Below, piece by piece: positions 5,635 to 5,786 of a DNA stretch of 5,786 nucleotides (the first letter of the stretch is position 1; each line of letters starts with the position of its first letter). The stretch spans positions 1-5,786 of the forward strand of contig JADQBV010000375.1 in the NCBI GenBank assembly GCA_016278415.1. The letters are read 5' to 3'. This DNA comes from Halanaerobiales bacterium. GTDB taxonomy: Bacteria > Bacillota_F > Halanaerobiia > Halanaerobiales > DTU029. Under the pieces are notes generated by a model. The model was not told the DNA's origin. It made no database searches and saw nothing but the letters and a program-made list of their open reading frames with translations. The translations under genes and the position numbers were made by a program.

Positions 5635-5786
5635 TTAGAAAATAAATTTTCTATAAAGACCAATTACTTTTCCTAAAATATAAACTTCAGGAATAATAAT
5701 AGGCTCCATGGTACTATTTTCTGGTTGAAGCCTAATATAATCTTTTTCTTTAAAAAACCTTTTAACTGTTGCACCATCTTCAGTTA
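5635..5786 (-). CDS. lexA: LexA repressor, C-terminal 49 residues (N-terminus outside window)
   Basis: LexA represses SOS genes and cleaves itself when RecA-ssDNA filaments form. Only the end of the C-terminal peptidase domain is present. It begins [10 protein letters not shown], in which the Lys after ATV is the general base of the Ser-Lys dyad. IRLQPEN, MEPIII and [11 protein letters not shown] follow, the standard ending of LexA. These features separate it from UmuD-like and phage CI-like relatives with fair confidence. The catalytic Ser, the cleavage site and the DNA-binding domain lie beyond the right edge. The stop codon is at 5637-5635, with a terminator hairpin directly downstream. 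The gene converges on the importer operon and has no functional link to it that I can see. Confidence 0.93.
   Translation of the reverse strand, partial: TEDGATVKRFFKEKDYIRLQPENSTMEPIIIPEVYILGKVIGLYRKFIF

Noticed and set aside
1..5786. Mobile element, CRISPR array, toxin-antitoxin or defence cluster
   Set aside because: No transposase or integrase motifs, spaced direct repeats, terminal inverted repeats or defence domains were seen. All intact genes fit housekeeping or transport families.

Overview
The window is about 70% A+T and reads like a chromosomal segment of a low-GC Firmicute, most likely a member of the Clostridia in the broad sense. Support for this comes from purine-rich GGAGG-type ribosome binding sites, housekeeping promoters of the TTGACA/TATAAT type, a three-domain-type SerA, a PHP-type histidinol phosphatase and a LexA tail. 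The genus cannot be fixed from this sequence. I see no transposase, integrase, phage gene, tRNA, rRNA or CRISPR array.

Layout. (1) Positions 1-1354, minus strand: most of serA, D-3-phosphoglycerate dehydrogenase. The C-terminal (ACT) end lies outside the window. It has its own good promoter and a short leader. (2) 1355-1681: a 327-bp divergent intergenic region holding the serA promoter, a candidate promoter for the rightward gene and a weak hairpin followed by six T. (3) 1682-2446, plus strand: a PHP-family phosphatase of the histidinol-phosphatase type, with no other histidine gene in view. (4) 2447-2745: a 299-bp non-coding region with a perfect 16-bp-stem hairpin, a possible competing antiterminator pairing and a candidate promoter. 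(5) 2746-5427, plus strand: a compact three-gene ABC importer of the nitrate/sulfonate/taurine/thiamine-precursor class: secreted NMT1/THI5-like binding protein, ATPase, and six-helix permease. The ATPase and permease genes overlap by 8 bp. (6) 5428-5634: an AT-rich convergent intergenic region with a bidirectional terminator. (7) 5635-5786, minus strand: the C-terminal end of lexA, including the catalytic lysine.

How the genes fit together. The importer is a complete functional unit whose substrate cannot be read from context. No TPP, FMN, T-box or SAM leader is recognisable upstream, and no metabolic gene is co-transcribed with it. serA makes 3-phosphohydroxypyruvate for serine synthesis. 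The divergent PHP phosphatase would hydrolyse histidinol phosphate if it follows its family, though its position beside serA leaves room for another phosphomonoester substrate. lexA is an unrelated convergent neighbour.

Nothing here is clearly a new biological system. The items most worth a second look are the possible attenuator upstream of the orphan importer, the unknown ligand of that importer, and the serA/PHP-phosphatase pairing.
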